Shown here: positions 10,973 to 19,534 of the stretch, in pieces | Layout of the letters: every line of letters starts with the position of its first letter | How positions within the stretch are numbered: the first letter of the stretch is position 1 | Origin: Bdellovibrionia bacterium | GTDB lineage: Bacteria; Bdellovibrionota; Bdellovibrionia; Bdellovibrionales; JAGQZY01 | Length of the DNA: 64,000 nt | Assembly: GCA_030424715.1 (NCBI GenBank) | Contig: JAUHWH010000006.1 | Coordinates: 1 to 64,000, forward strand | Reading direction: 5' to 3' | The notes under the pieces: model-generated | Database searches by the model: none | Told to the model about the DNA's origin: nothing | The model's input: the letters and a program-made list of their open reading frames with translations, nothing else | Translations under genes and position numbers: made by a program

Positions 10973-11101
10973 ATGAAAGAGGTTTTTTACTTTGGCAAGT
11001 TTTTGGCCGTTGGCCCTGGATTTGCTTTTATAGAGAGTAGATCCCAACCCCCCCCCTTTTTCGACCAGGCCCCCAATAACCTGGTCGTTTTTTTTGCCTA
11101 A
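10973..11101 (+). other. Candidate small RNA or 42-residue small protein unit
   Basis: The stretch between the amidase gene (start at 10774) and the outer-membrane protein gene (ending at 11098), both leftward, holds a plus-strand unit: promoter-like boxes at 10930-10957 and a T8 terminator at 11062-11095. It contains a 42-codon frame from ATG 10973 to TAA 11099-11101 (starting MKEVFYFGKF). The frame runs through the terminator hairpin, so it would not be fully transcribed if the terminator is efficient. An RNA of about 130 nt is therefore the better reading. It does not resemble 6S, SRP or tmRNA in any feature I can see. Confidence 0.4.
11062..11095 (+). terminator. Rho-independent terminator
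   Basis: Perfect 8-bp stem (11062-11069 with 11080-11087), 10-nt loop, then eight T residues on the plus strand. On the minus strand the hairpin is followed by A residues, so it is oriented for rightward transcription. Confidence 0.85.
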
Positions 11102-12024
11102 AGCTCGAAGAGTATCCCTAGCTTAGCAGCAATAACATTGGTTTTGACGGTGTCTGAGGGAGGAAAATAAAGGTAATCGGCACCCCCATAAATCTCCCAC
11201 CCATTGAAGGGCAAAGTCACACCCGCACCGGCGATCAAAAGACTGGTGGTTGATATGGAGTCGGCTTGAATCGCTCCGACATTTCCGGGGCCACCTGTGG
11301 TGGTGGTCGACATTGGCGAGTAGATACCCATCCCCAGGTTGGCAAAGATACCAAAGCTATCGGATCTCATAAGATAATAGCGGACCAAAAGATCGAGTGC
11401 TATATAGTTGAGGTCGGTTTGATAATCCACTCCTCCAGTTACAGAAAGTTGATCGATACCCAAGCGGGCTCGAACCCCTAGGTTGCTAAAGAGCTCGTAG
11501 TCTAAGACGGCTTTCACTCCCATGGAAGAGCCCGACATGTCCTGGGTCGAGCTAGTGGTGATCGCACCGCTGGTGGTATTGATCGTTGCTGTTTGACTAG
11601 CGGATCCAAAAGCTCCCATCAGACCAAATTTTAGGTCGGAGCCACCGCTGGAGTAATTTTCTGTTTCGGCCACTTCAGAAGCTTCTTCGGTTTCGTAGCT
11701 TCGGCGACGCTTTTTCATTTTACCTTTGCGAGCTTGAGTCAACATGCCCTTTTTCGCCTTCCCTTTTTTCAACTGGGCGATGACGTTGCGTCCCTTCATT
11801 TTTCTAACGAGAACCAAAGCCCGTTTTTTTCCCGAGCTAGTGGTCAGATACAGGAGATCACCCTTGGACACCGAACGGGCCTCGTCGGGATCGAGAACAA
11901 TCAATATCTTCTTACCTTTTTTAACCTTGAAAACTCGGCCGGCCCAAGAGGGTTGTGCCACCAAAAGGAATGCCATTAAAAGCAAGGGCGCTAATGTCCA
12001 CTTTGAAGTTTGAGATCGCTGCAT
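11098..12024 (-). CDS. Outer-membrane beta-barrel protein with basic N-terminal domain
   Basis: 308 residues from the chosen ATG at 12024, which has AAGGAG 5 nt upstream; a longer frame starting at 12057 lacks this. Signal peptide about residues 1-28, ending PSWAG. Residues ~30-110 are very Lys/Arg-rich (KKGKK, KKRRRS) and are predicted to form a small periplasmic or surface domain. Residues ~130-308 alternate polar and hydrophobic residues, with Gly and aromatics, and end in a hydrophobic Leu (GILFEL), as in 8-stranded OmpA/OmpW-type barrels. No specific family name can be given. It stands alone on the minus strand between ssb and the amidase. Confidence 0.75.
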   Translation of the reverse strand: MQRSQTSKWTLAPLLLMAFLLVAQPSWAGRVFKVKKGKKILIVLDPDEARSVSKGDLLYLTTSSGKKRALVLVRKMKGRNVIAQLKKGKAKKGMLTQARKGKMKKRRRSYETEEASEVAETENYSSGGSDLKFGLMGAFGSASQTATINTTSGAITTSSTQDMSGSSMGVKAVLDYELFSNLGVRARLGIDQLSVTGGVDYQTDLNYIALDLLVRYYLMRSDSFGIFANLGMGIYSPMSTTTTGGPGNVGAIQADSISTTSLLIAGAGVTLPFNGWEIYGGADYLYFPPSDTVKTNVIAAKLGILFEL

Positions 12025-12130
12025 AATTACTCCTTTGGAGACAGGCGTTTTCGCCAACCTTTATGATAGAAAAATATCTATAGGTGGCCAAGTCCAAAGT
12101 ATCTGATTGATGAGCGATTAGAAGGAGTTA

Positions 12131-12155
12131 AGCCACCAAACCCATGTTGGTGGCT
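12131..12155 (-). terminator. Hairpin downstream of ssb, possible terminator
   Basis: Perfect 9-bp inverted repeat (12131-12139 with 12147-12155) and a 7-nt loop, lying 12 bp after the ssb stop. No T-tract follows on the minus strand, so it may act with Rho or as an mRNA 3' end rather than as a classical intrinsic terminator. Confidence 0.4.
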
Positions 12156-12166
12156 CAAAAGACTGA

Positions 12167-12598
12167 CTAGAAGGGGATTTCTTCAGAACTATCAAAAGAG
12201 GGTTCTGGACCAAAATCTTGGCTGGCACCGCCGCCGCTCATGTCATTGGACTGGCTGCTCCGGTCGTTAGACCCGCCGAGAAACTGTACTGTGTTGGCTA
12301 CGATTTCAGTGGTGTATTTTTTTTGGCCTTGTTGGTCTTCCCACGAGCGAGTCTGTAAACGCCCCTCAAGATAAACTTGCCGACCTTTTGATAAATGTTT
12401 GCCACACACTTCAGCCATGCGTCCCCAAACGACCACACGGTGCCATTCGGTTTTTTCTTGTTTTTGACCATCGCGGTCTGTCCAATTTTCACTGGTTGCA
12501 ACACTAAGACGGCACACTGTTTGGCCGGAAGTGACGGTTTTAACCTCTGGATCTGATCCGAGACGACCGACGACAATGACTTTATTCACACCTGACAT
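12167..12598 (-). CDS. ssb: Single-stranded DNA-binding protein
   Basis: 143 residues from the ATG at 12598, preceded by GGGGGAAATT; an in-frame extension to 12706 has no family similarity and is rejected. The OB fold (about residues 1-105) begins with [15 protein letters not shown] and includes EWHRVVVWG and [13 protein letters not shown] Gly/Ser/Gln-rich linker and the conserved acidic tip ending SSEEIPF follow; the tip recruits replication and repair partners. It coats ssDNA during replication, recombination and repair. Confidence 0.97.
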   Translation of the reverse strand: MSGVNKVIVVGRLGSDPEVKTVTSGQTVCRLSVATSENWTDRDGQKQEKTEWHRVVVWGRMAEVCGKHLSKGRQVYLEGRLQTRSWEDQQGQKKYTTEIVANTVQFLGGSNDRSSQSNDMSGGGASQDFGPEPSFDSSEEIPF

Positions 12599-12918
12599 AA
12601 TTTCCCCCTTTAAAGGTTTTTGTTGTATCGGATAAGCATCCGGGAGGCCAGCGTTAGCCTGAAGAATTCTTACAATTACCTGATACTCCTCCGGAGATCC
12701 ATGCAAAACCCGGATTGCTGGGGTGCATATCCCGCCATAGAGGCTCTAGAGGGCCTTTGAGCTGTCAGCTGAAAACAGAAAATGAAGGAAGCTGAACAAA
12801 TAGGCAGCATTCCTCTGTTTTAGTGGCCAAAAGTCTTTGCTTTCGAAAAGCAGATTGGGTAGCAAAATCTCTCCAGAGACCAAGCATCGATTGTGCGTTT
12901 TAATCAAGAGAGGTTTTT

Positions 12919-13191
12919 TTGCAGAAAAACAAAACTGAAAATATCGTTCTTAAGGGGATTTACAAGCATTACAAGGGGCCGCTTTATAAAGTGCACGACC
13001 TGGTTCGGCACAGTGAAACGCTTGAGGAACTCGTTCTTTATGAAACACTGTACGATACAGAGTATGGCCGAATGTGGGTGCGTCCCAAGACTATGTTTCT
13101 CGAAACCATTGAAATCAATGGCGAGGCTGTCTCTCGCTTTGCCTTCACCGGTGAGGTAGAAAACGGTGCAACAGACCTGCCCGCAGTTTAG
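12919..13191 (+). CDS. DUF1653 family protein
   Basis: 90 residues. GxYxHYKGxxYxVxxxxxHSET near the N-terminus, then LVxYxxLY, and VRPxxMFxE(T/V)xxxxG, are the recognisable features of the small beta-rich DUF1653 family, whose role is unknown. The start is TTG at 12919, with AGAGAGG about 6 nt upstream. It is a monocistronic gene in a mostly empty region; nothing else is visible between the ssb start and this gene (12599-12918) or between it and the next lipoprotein gene (13192-13387). Confidence 0.85.
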   Translation: MQKNKTENIVLKGIYKHYKGPLYKVHDLVRHSETLEELVLYETLYDTEYGRMWVRPKTMFLETIEINGEAVSRFAFTGEVENGATDLPAV

Positions 13192-13387
13192 AGAGCCTCT
13201 TTAGGGTGATTCCTCTCGGTGAGGTGAGAGCAGGTCGATTTCGCGAGCACCCTAGGTCTGCAGTCGAACTTGCGAAAGACCATGTTACGGGCCCTGAGCC
13301 ATCGTGCCTCGATAAACAGTTGGCATTATTATTGAAAACCTTATAGAGAGACCTTTTAGTTAAATGATTGAAATGAGGAGTATTACT

Positions 13388-14746
13388 GTGGTCAAAGCCA
13401 TTGTCGTTGTCGGATCTTTATTCACCTTTGTGTCGTTATTTGTCGCTGCTTGCGGAAATAATCCTGAAAAGACTCAAATCATGGTGGATGCGAGCGCCAA
13501 TGTTATCAAGCAAGCCTCGACACAGAAGTATCAGTCGGCTGCCGGGCACTCATTTGTCATCGATCCTGAAACCAAAGAAGTCTTATACACAGTTGTTCAG
13601 CCGGGCCGCCAATCCATCGTTCAGTTTGATCCAGAGACAGAAACTCTTGTGGTGGATGATGTCCGTGGAGCCGGTCGCCTTGTTTTAAAAAAGCAAGACG
13701 TGGACGATCAATTTGAACCTCTCCTTTTAAAGTGGGAAGCCTACAAGGCGGAGAACCCTAATGCGAAGGCATGGGAGTTGAAAAACTACGGCCCCTTCTC
13801 AAAAAAGACGCCACTGGATCTTGTTTGTTATGAGACCCGCAAAGGCGGCATTGAGGCGATTTACGCCAGACCCCAGAATGCCTCAGTGAAATATAGTAAT
13901 TACTCTGTCGTTGATATGTTCCGCCAGTCGCCGGAGGCTCAGTTCGTCGCTTTAATGGGCCGAGAAGGCGAAGCTTCTTTTTCGCGGGCGCAGGAGCGGG
14001 TCGCTCAAGACAATCAATATAAAGAATACCTCGCCATCGACAAGGTACAAAGATTTTTGTCAGAAGTCTGTGCTCTCGAGACAGGTTTTGATGCTCTTTT
14101 TGAATCTATGTTCTCTGGTGAGCGCTCTCATCAGACTTATGGAGGCAAAGGTGAGACGTTTTATTTGCCAATTGCAAAACTTGACCATGCCACATTTCAG
14201 GTCGCTGGCATGATCTCTGACATTCCAGTGAACGGAACCCAGGATCTCGATGGCTATCTGTTCAGTGTTGATCCTCTGGTCATACCGGTCTCTGACTTGC
14301 TGGGAGACTTGGTCGGCGGCGATTTGCAGTCGGGTGTCATTGAGTCAGGAGATTGGGATCCCACCAAGAATGAATTTGAGGCTAAAAAGGTTCTCGATAG
14401 TAGCCGAGTGCAAGTTCGGTTTGATTTTGATTCCAACACTTTTTGGTTCAGTGACAGAGAGGGCGATCAGACCTGTAAGCATGAAGTTAATGCTGCCATT
14501 AGTGACGCCGTCTATGAGACCCGTCGCCCTTTTTTGCAATTCAAAAACAGCCTTCGGATCGGTCTAACAGTGCAATCTGTTAACCTCACGGCGAAGTGCA
14601 CCGATGGGTTCTCCGGCCTTAAAAAGGGCAGTGAAATCACGTTGTTTCTCTCAATTCGCCGCGGCGCCAGAGAATTTGATATGGTTCTACTTGATGAAGA
14701 AAACGATATAGAGCTACTATCCAGAAAAACTTTTGTCCAAAACTAG
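13388..14746 (+). CDS. Lipoprotein, first gene of a three-gene envelope cluster
   Basis: 452 residues. The signal peptide ends in LFVAACG, a good lipobox with Cys at about residue 22, followed by Gly-Asn-Asn, so outer-membrane sorting is plausible. The mature part is beta-rich with three or more Cys residues, and I recognise no domain. The GTG at 13388 is chosen because GAGGAG ends 7 nt upstream; ATGs at 13364 and 13373 are alternatives with poorer ribosome sites. The next gene starts 11 bp after the stop, indicating an operon with the two paralogous barrel-type proteins that follow. Function unknown. Confidence 0.75.
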   Translation: MVKAIVVVGSLFTFVSLFVAACGNNPEKTQIMVDASANVIKQASTQKYQSAAGHSFVIDPETKEVLYTVVQPGRQSIVQFDPETETLVVDDVRGAGRLVLKKQDVDDQFEPLLLKWEAYKAENPNAKAWELKNYGPFSKKTPLDLVCYETRKGGIEAIYARPQNASVKYSNYSVVDMFRQSPEAQFVALMGREGEASFSRAQERVAQDNQYKEYLAIDKVQRFLSEVCALETGFDALFESMFSGERSHQTYGGKGETFYLPIAKLDHATFQVAGMISDIPVNGTQDLDGYLFSVDPLVIPVSDLLGDLVGGDLQSGVIESGDWDPTKNEFEAKKVLDSSRVQVRFDFDSNTFWFSDREGDQTCKHEVNAAISDAVYETRRPFLQFKNSLRIGLTVQSVNLTAKCTDGFSGLKKGSEITLFLSIRRGAREFDMVLLDEENDIELLSRKTFVQN

Positions 14747-14757
14747 GTAGAAGTCAT

Positions 14758-16299
14758 TTGAAACTATTTACAATTCTTGGATTTATGCTGCTCCCAGTAT
14801 CTCTGTGGGCTGCAGACCTATACACACTTGTTCTTCCAGATTGCCAAGCCGAGCAAGGTATCTTTATCAATGTTGATAAAGAACGGGTTCAAATGCTTTC
14901 TTTGCGGGGCCAAGAGCGAATCGTACAGAGAGACGAGATCAGTTTTATTATCATTCACAACACCTACGAGAACCCACTGGCTCGTGTGGAAGTCACCCCC
15001 AGTGTTCAGAGTCGCATGAAGCGGGTTTATGTGGAGAGCACCAAGAAGTCTGCTTTCGTTGGATGGCCGGTTAAATTTATTGAAAACCTTGTGGTCTTTT
15101 TTGACCAGAAGGGTCGGCAACACGTTTTGGAACTTAACAAAATTCTTCGCTTGCGACCTTATACTCAGAAGAATCCTCAGTTGCGGATGAAAGCCGCCGC
15201 ACCACGGCTCAGTTACGGCGATTCTTTAGGCTCTTGCCGAAAAACTTTACCATCGAGATCAAAAGGGATCATTCCAACAAGGGTGCTGGCTGACAAGATT
15301 CAAATTAGTGAGTTCTTGAACAATTTTGAAAAGGGCTACGAACGAGTGAACTCTTATCAGGAGCGAACTTACCTTTATCCAAAGCCCGTTTTGTTTGATC
15401 AGCCCACGAAATTTGGTGTGACTCTTTACCAAAAGCCTTTTGCCAACCCTCTTGCTAACGAAATGCCGATGTTTTTCCAGTGGTCGTCTGGCCGACCCTA
15501 TCGATTTCAAAGTTATAATTTTATTGGCTACGGCGACGTAGAATATCTACCGACGGTCGAACCTCTGGTGCTGACTCGAAATGAAGTGAAGTCCCATTTT
15601 TTTAGAGGCTCTTTTGTCGGGAACCTCGCGGCTTTACCCGCCGGTTCTGAGTACTATACGAGTTTTGAACGAGAAAGCGGGAATGTCTTTAATCCAAAAA
15701 CGACTCGCTCTGGGGTGGCTGTCAATTATATGGCCTTGATGGGCGGTGACTACGAAAATTGGTCTCTGTCGATTGGATCCGCTTATAACACCTACTATAT
15801 TCAGGTGGAGACGTACTTTCGGGAGATCTTAGGGTCCGCTGTATCACCTGTGCTCCGCCTTATGTGGACAGGAGAGAGATGGAAGTTCTTTGGAGTTGTC
15901 GGCAATACCGATGTCGGTGCCAACAATCCAACGGATTTACAGGTCAGTAGCGACCAGAGCAATAGCGTCGTTGGAGTGATCAATAACTTCAATTTTGAGA
16001 GTCGCTATTTGCGTGGTGGGTTCGAATTTGATTTGGACAAGAAAACCAAGATGGGAGCAAACTTTCTTTATTTGGACGCGAAATACAAAGAGGCCTTGGC
16101 GGTTGGGGATAACAACTTTTTTAATTGGAACTCTAAAGACTTCAACTTCTTTATACACAAGCAATTTGGTGAGTATGTGGCCCTACGGATCTTCGGGAAC
16201 TCGATAAATTTTGATTACTCGTCTGAAATTGCCACTGTAAAAAAGGCGTCCACTATGAATCAGTTGGTAACAGGGGGGGCTTTTGAGTTTGTTTTCTAA
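14758..16299 (+). CDS. Outer-membrane protein, paralogue A of tandem pair
   Basis: 513 residues. Signal peptide (about residues 1-18, ending LWAAD). Residues ~19-110 form a beta-rich domain with the pattern LPxCxxxxGIxxxVDxxxVxxLSxxG, reminiscent of an Sm- or SH3-like barrel. Next come a PSRxKGxxPTxxLxDxxQI block and a long C-terminal part rich in aromatic and alternating residues that ends GGAFEFVF, as expected for an outer-membrane barrel. The start is TTG at 14758, with AGG-rich sequence upstream. It overlaps the next gene by 17 bp. The architecture is shared with the next gene, so the pair arose by duplication. Confidence 0.75.
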   Translation: MKLFTILGFMLLPVSLWAADLYTLVLPDCQAEQGIFINVDKERVQMLSLRGQERIVQRDEISFIIIHNTYENPLARVEVTPSVQSRMKRVYVESTKKSAFVGWPVKFIENLVVFFDQKGRQHVLELNKILRLRPYTQKNPQLRMKAAAPRLSYGDSLGSCRKTLPSRSKGIIPTRVLADKIQISEFLNNFEKGYERVNSYQERTYLYPKPVLFDQPTKFGVTLYQKPFANPLANEMPMFFQWSSGRPYRFQSYNFIGYGDVEYLPTVEPLVLTRNEVKSHFFRGSFVGNLAALPAGSEYYTSFERESGNVFNPKTTRSGVAVNYMALMGGDYENWSLSIGSAYNTYYIQVETYFREILGSAVSPVLRLMWTGERWKFFGVVGNTDVGANNPTDLQVSSDQSNSVVGVINNFNFESRYLRGGFEFDLDKKTKMGANFLYLDAKYKEALAVGDNNFFNWNSKDFNFFIHKQFGEYVALRIFGNSINFDYSSEIATVKKASTMNQLVTGGAFEFVF

Positions 16300-17743
16300 G
16301 GTCTTTTTTGTAATTGGGCTGAGCTTTTATTGCTCTGCAGCTTGGGGCTTGAACGTCAAAGCTCTCTACACCTCGGCATGCAAAAGAGAGTTGGGGTTGA
16401 TTCTCGACGTCGATGAAAAAAATATAACCTTTTTGTCGGTGAATCGTTCGGTCATAAAGATGCCTCGTTACGAGCTCATCTACTTAGCCGACTATCCGAT
16501 CGATGTTTTACCAACACGAGGGCGCTTGAACGTGACTCAGGCGCCATTGGTTAAAGTGTCTATCTTGGACAACCATCAAGAAAAGCCGCTTCTTGAGGGA
16601 TGGCCCATTGGGTTTAATGCAGAAAAAATTGCATTTCTACGTGCCGATGGTGCCGAAACGGTGATTGATTCTGAGAATATTTGGTCCATTGAGTTTGTTG
16701 AGGGGGCTTTTGGCGTGCAGAGTCGTCGTGCGCCGAAGAGCTATCGCTTTATCCACCCCTACGCATTTCGAGACTGTTCTTATCCGAACAAAGGGCGCAA
16801 TATCTATCCGCAACAGATATTGAGCGACCCAGTGCAAATCAAAAGAGAGCTAGATGTTTTGCGAGATGGCTTTGATCGGGTGCGCCGCTACGAGCGCGAG
16901 CAAGATTTTTATCCCGTGCCACAAGTGTATGAGAACAAAACCGAGCTAGGAATATGGTACAGCTTTGGTTCTCGCTCGGGAGCCTCAGACAAGCGCAACA
17001 ACAACTTATTACCCGTGCTCGTCGACCAGTACTCTTCAGATATTTTTGACTATCAACACTACTCAGTAACTGGTGCTGCACCTCTTTTTGTGGGAACCCA
17101 CGAAGAGCCTCAATCCCAAATCTATTACACCTTCAAGGCCTCCTATTTCCATTTTAGTATTATGGTGGACCCAGATATTGTTCTGGTTGGAGAGAATTAC
17201 GATTGGCAGGCTCAAGACTTCAATGGCGGGCAATCAGACACTCGGCACAATGACGTGACCATTGTTGAGCTGGGTTTTGATTTTGGAGCTTTTTCGTTTC
17301 GTGGTTATGGTGGTAGCGTTATTAACCTGGGGCTGTGGGATGGTAGCCGGTTGCTGGTAGAAAGCATGGGCGTGCCTCGAATTGGGCTACGTTACACCCA
17401 TCATCGTTGGTGGGCCGAGGTGAATGGCGGGTCAGGATCAAAGAGTTTAGAGGCCCCGAATGGTGAACTCGATGTCAGTTTTAGTCGACTCAATGTTGGT
17501 ATTAGTGACTGGAAACGTTTCGACGTGGTGTTTTCATTAATTAATATGGCCAGTGAGGCTCCGTTATTTTCGGCGCTGAACTCCAAGTCGACGATTTTCG
17601 CAGCCTACCTCAGTCGGCCGGTGACCAAGCGTGTTCGGGCGGGTGGTTTTCTATCCAACGAATCCACATCAAATTCCACGTCGGTCTCCTCGAACGATCA
17701 GTCTTATTTTAAAGGTGGCGTGAGTCTGTTTCTAAATTTTTAG
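16283..17743 (+). CDS. Outer-membrane protein, paralogue B of tandem pair
   Basis: 486 residues. Signal peptide (residues 1-22, ending SAAWG). The N-terminal domain keeps the pattern of its upstream neighbour (a Cys, GLxLDVDExNxxFLS), then DCSYPNKGRNIYPQQILSDPVQI, matching the neighbour's block. The C-terminal half is barrel-like and ends in GGVSLFLNF, with a terminal Phe suited to BAM recognition. The start is TTG at 16283, inside the previous gene, with an AGGGGGGG tract 5-6 nt upstream. Overlap and paralogy suggest a hetero-oligomer or alternating pair in the outer membrane. Confidence 0.75.
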   Translation: MSLFSKVFFVIGLSFYCSAAWGLNVKALYTSACKRELGLILDVDEKNITFLSVNRSVIKMPRYELIYLADYPIDVLPTRGRLNVTQAPLVKVSILDNHQEKPLLEGWPIGFNAEKIAFLRADGAETVIDSENIWSIEFVEGAFGVQSRRAPKSYRFIHPYAFRDCSYPNKGRNIYPQQILSDPVQIKRELDVLRDGFDRVRRYEREQDFYPVPQVYENKTELGIWYSFGSRSGASDKRNNNLLPVLVDQYSSDIFDYQHYSVTGAAPLFVGTHEEPQSQIYYTFKASYFHFSIMVDPDIVLVGENYDWQAQDFNGGQSDTRHNDVTIVELGFDFGAFSFRGYGGSVINLGLWDGSRLLVESMGVPRIGLRYTHHRWWAEVNGGSGSKSLEAPNGELDVSFSRLNVGISDWKRFDVVFSLINMASEAPLFSALNSKSTIFAAYLSRPVTKRVRAGGFLSNESTSNSTSVSSNDQSYFKGGVSLFLNF

Positions 17744-17852
17744 TTGTACGTCCGAAGAATTGGGCTCTTTGCACAATTGGTGTGGGTCTCTGTAGAAGGG
17801 GAGCCTCTCTCGATATTGGGAAAGACCTGCGGCATATTTACATCGAGGATTC

Positions 17853-18848
17853 TTAGAATGCTGAAACTCTTGGGGGTGTTTGCATGCTGCGTGCGGTGAG
17901 GCGCATCGAGTAGCGAACACCACGCAGGCTATCAAACTTGTATTTGTCTCCGATGCCCTGATAGATGTCGACGAAGCCGAGAACGGTTCCCAATTGGCGT
18001 TTGAGGTTTTCGCTGACATTCAAATTGATTTTCAAGTCATAACCACCCATTTTCAATCGTCCGCCCCTTTGAACTTCAAAGAAGATGTCACCAGTGACTT
18101 TACCGTGCAGATCATTTTTTGGGTCACCGATCTGCCCCTCTTTTATAAAGAGCTTGCCATCGTTGATGTTGCCCTCAATCACCAAGTTGGTCAGTTTGAG
18201 TGCTGGAAAAGCCATACTCATTTTCATGTTAGCAGGTCCAATACTGATATTTGATGATGGGATATCCAGGTCTTTGATCTTTATCTCCACACTGCCTTTG
18301 GGTTGTTTTTTAAAAGTGGGGTCGATATGCAGGAGAGAGTCCACTTGGGTCTGACCCGACATGGAGACTGGAAAGTCGAAAGATTTTTTTAGAAACTTGG
18401 ATAAATCTTTGAGTGCCACGTCCTCAAGGTTGATTTCCACACCCATTTCATTGTTCACGTCGAGTTCGCTGGATGAGCTTAGGTCGATGGTGGCATCGCC
18501 TCCAAAAAGGCCATAGGCTTTGAGCTTTCCAGCCGTTGACCCAAACAGTAGAGACATTTTGGGGGCGAAGCCAAGGGTTTTCATACTCAATGTCGGGGCG
18601 TAGACCGACTCAACAAGGACATTGTCCATCTTGATACCCAGTTGTGGCATCAGGCCAAAAGACAGCCCGTCAAACTGAAGGTACACATTACTCTGTGTTT
18701 GCTGGGTCACCAAAAGAGTTAGATAATCACTGAGATCGTCGTATGGAAAAAGCGTTACGAACCAAAACGCAATCGCAGCAAAAAAGAAGAGAATCTTTTT
18801 TTTGTGAAATCGAAAAACATCCAATACCACTTGTAGAGGTTTTTTCAT
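17853..18848 (-). CDS. gspN: Type II secretion system protein GspN
   Basis: 331 residues. The basic N-terminus is followed by one transmembrane helix (about residues 17-34). The periplasmic part has the pattern seen in GspN of deltaproteobacteria and relatives: a LxFDGLSFGLMPQLGIKMDNVLVES block near residues 55-80, then beta repeats similar to AsmA-like and DUF748 folds. It is the last gene of the leftward gsp block and overlaps gspM by 4 bp (18845-18848). The usual assignment rests mainly on position and topology; its role in assembly of the machine is poorly known. Confidence 0.8.
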   Translation of the reverse strand: MKKPLQVVLDVFRFHKKKILFFFAAIAFWFVTLFPYDDLSDYLTLLVTQQTQSNVYLQFDGLSFGLMPQLGIKMDNVLVESVYAPTLSMKTLGFAPKMSLLFGSTAGKLKAYGLFGGDATIDLSSSSELDVNNEMGVEINLEDVALKDLSKFLKKSFDFPVSMSGQTQVDSLLHIDPTFKKQPKGSVEIKIKDLDIPSSNISIGPANMKMSMAFPALKLTNLVIEGNINDGKLFIKEGQIGDPKNDLHGKVTGDIFFEVQRGGRLKMGGYDLKINLNVSENLKRQLGTVLGFVDIYQGIGDKYKFDSLRGVRYSMRLTARSMQTPPRVSAF

Positions 18849-19531
18849 CGCGATTGCCCCTTCTTCTTTCGAGACTTGAATTTTGATCCTTTTTTACTTT
18901 TGTCGACCAAGGGTGTTTCTTGGGGTACCGAGAAGGCGGCGACTTCGTAGTCGACACTGTAATAGTGCGGGTCTTTGGCATCAGCCTGGATTGCTATATT
19001 CATCAATTTACTGCTATCGATTTGATTGAGGGCTTCGCCAATGCGCACCAGTTGTCTTAAGTTGACCTGTTTGACACTGGTTTTGACACCTTGTTGCTCG
19101 ATACTTTTAGGCACTATTGTTTTGGAGGCCACCTGCTTGAGAGTGTTAGAGGCTAGCTTTTGTTCTTCAAGGACCTGTTCTTCAGTAAGAATACTATTTA
19201 CTTTTGTGGTCAGTGCTGAGGCTGATGGAGCAGGAGGAGGCACTTGTACGGTTTTTGCGATACGACCGGCTCGAATCAATTCTCGGGTGAGCTGGCGGTT
19301 TTCCTCGAAAAAGCTCATCTTCTCCTGGGCTGAATTCACGAAGGACGCTGGTATGCTGTATAGGATATAGCATACCATGGCCAGCGCGCTGTATTTAATT
19401 AAGTTCTGGATGTTTGGAGCTAGGTTGTCATAGCGCTCTTTTAAAACGATATAGACTTCACTGTCTTCGACTCTATTTTTATAGAGGGCGAAGTTGTCTT
19501 GTAACTGTTCTTTTAAAGATTCTATGTCCAT
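18845..19531 (-). CDS. gspM: Type II secretion system protein GspM-like
   Basis: 228 residues. A cytoplasmic N-terminus of ~40 residues, a transmembrane helix at about 45-64 (YSALAMVCYILYSIPASF), a coiled-coil-like stretch (about 68-90), a Pro/Ala linker, and a C-terminal ferredoxin-like periplasmic domain. This is GspM/PilO topology; GspM pairs with GspL in the inner-membrane platform. It lies between gspL (3-nt gap) and gspN (4-nt overlap). The tail is strongly Lys-rich. Sequence similarity to classical GspM is weak, so the call leans on position. Confidence 0.75.
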   Translation of the reverse strand: MDIESLKEQLQDNFALYKNRVEDSEVYIVLKERYDNLAPNIQNLIKYSALAMVCYILYSIPASFVNSAQEKMSFFEENRQLTRELIRAGRIAKTVQVPPPAPSASALTTKVNSILTEEQVLEEQKLASNTLKQVASKTIVPKSIEQQGVKTSVKQVNLRQLVRIGEALNQIDSSKLMNIAIQADAKDPHYYSVDYEVAAFSVPQETPLVDKSKKGSKFKSRKKKGQSR

Positions 19532-19534
19532 TGG

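Noticed and set aside
12599-12706. N-terminal extension of ssb
   Set aside because: Unrelated to SSB, while the ATG at 12598 has a good ribosome site and gives the family start.
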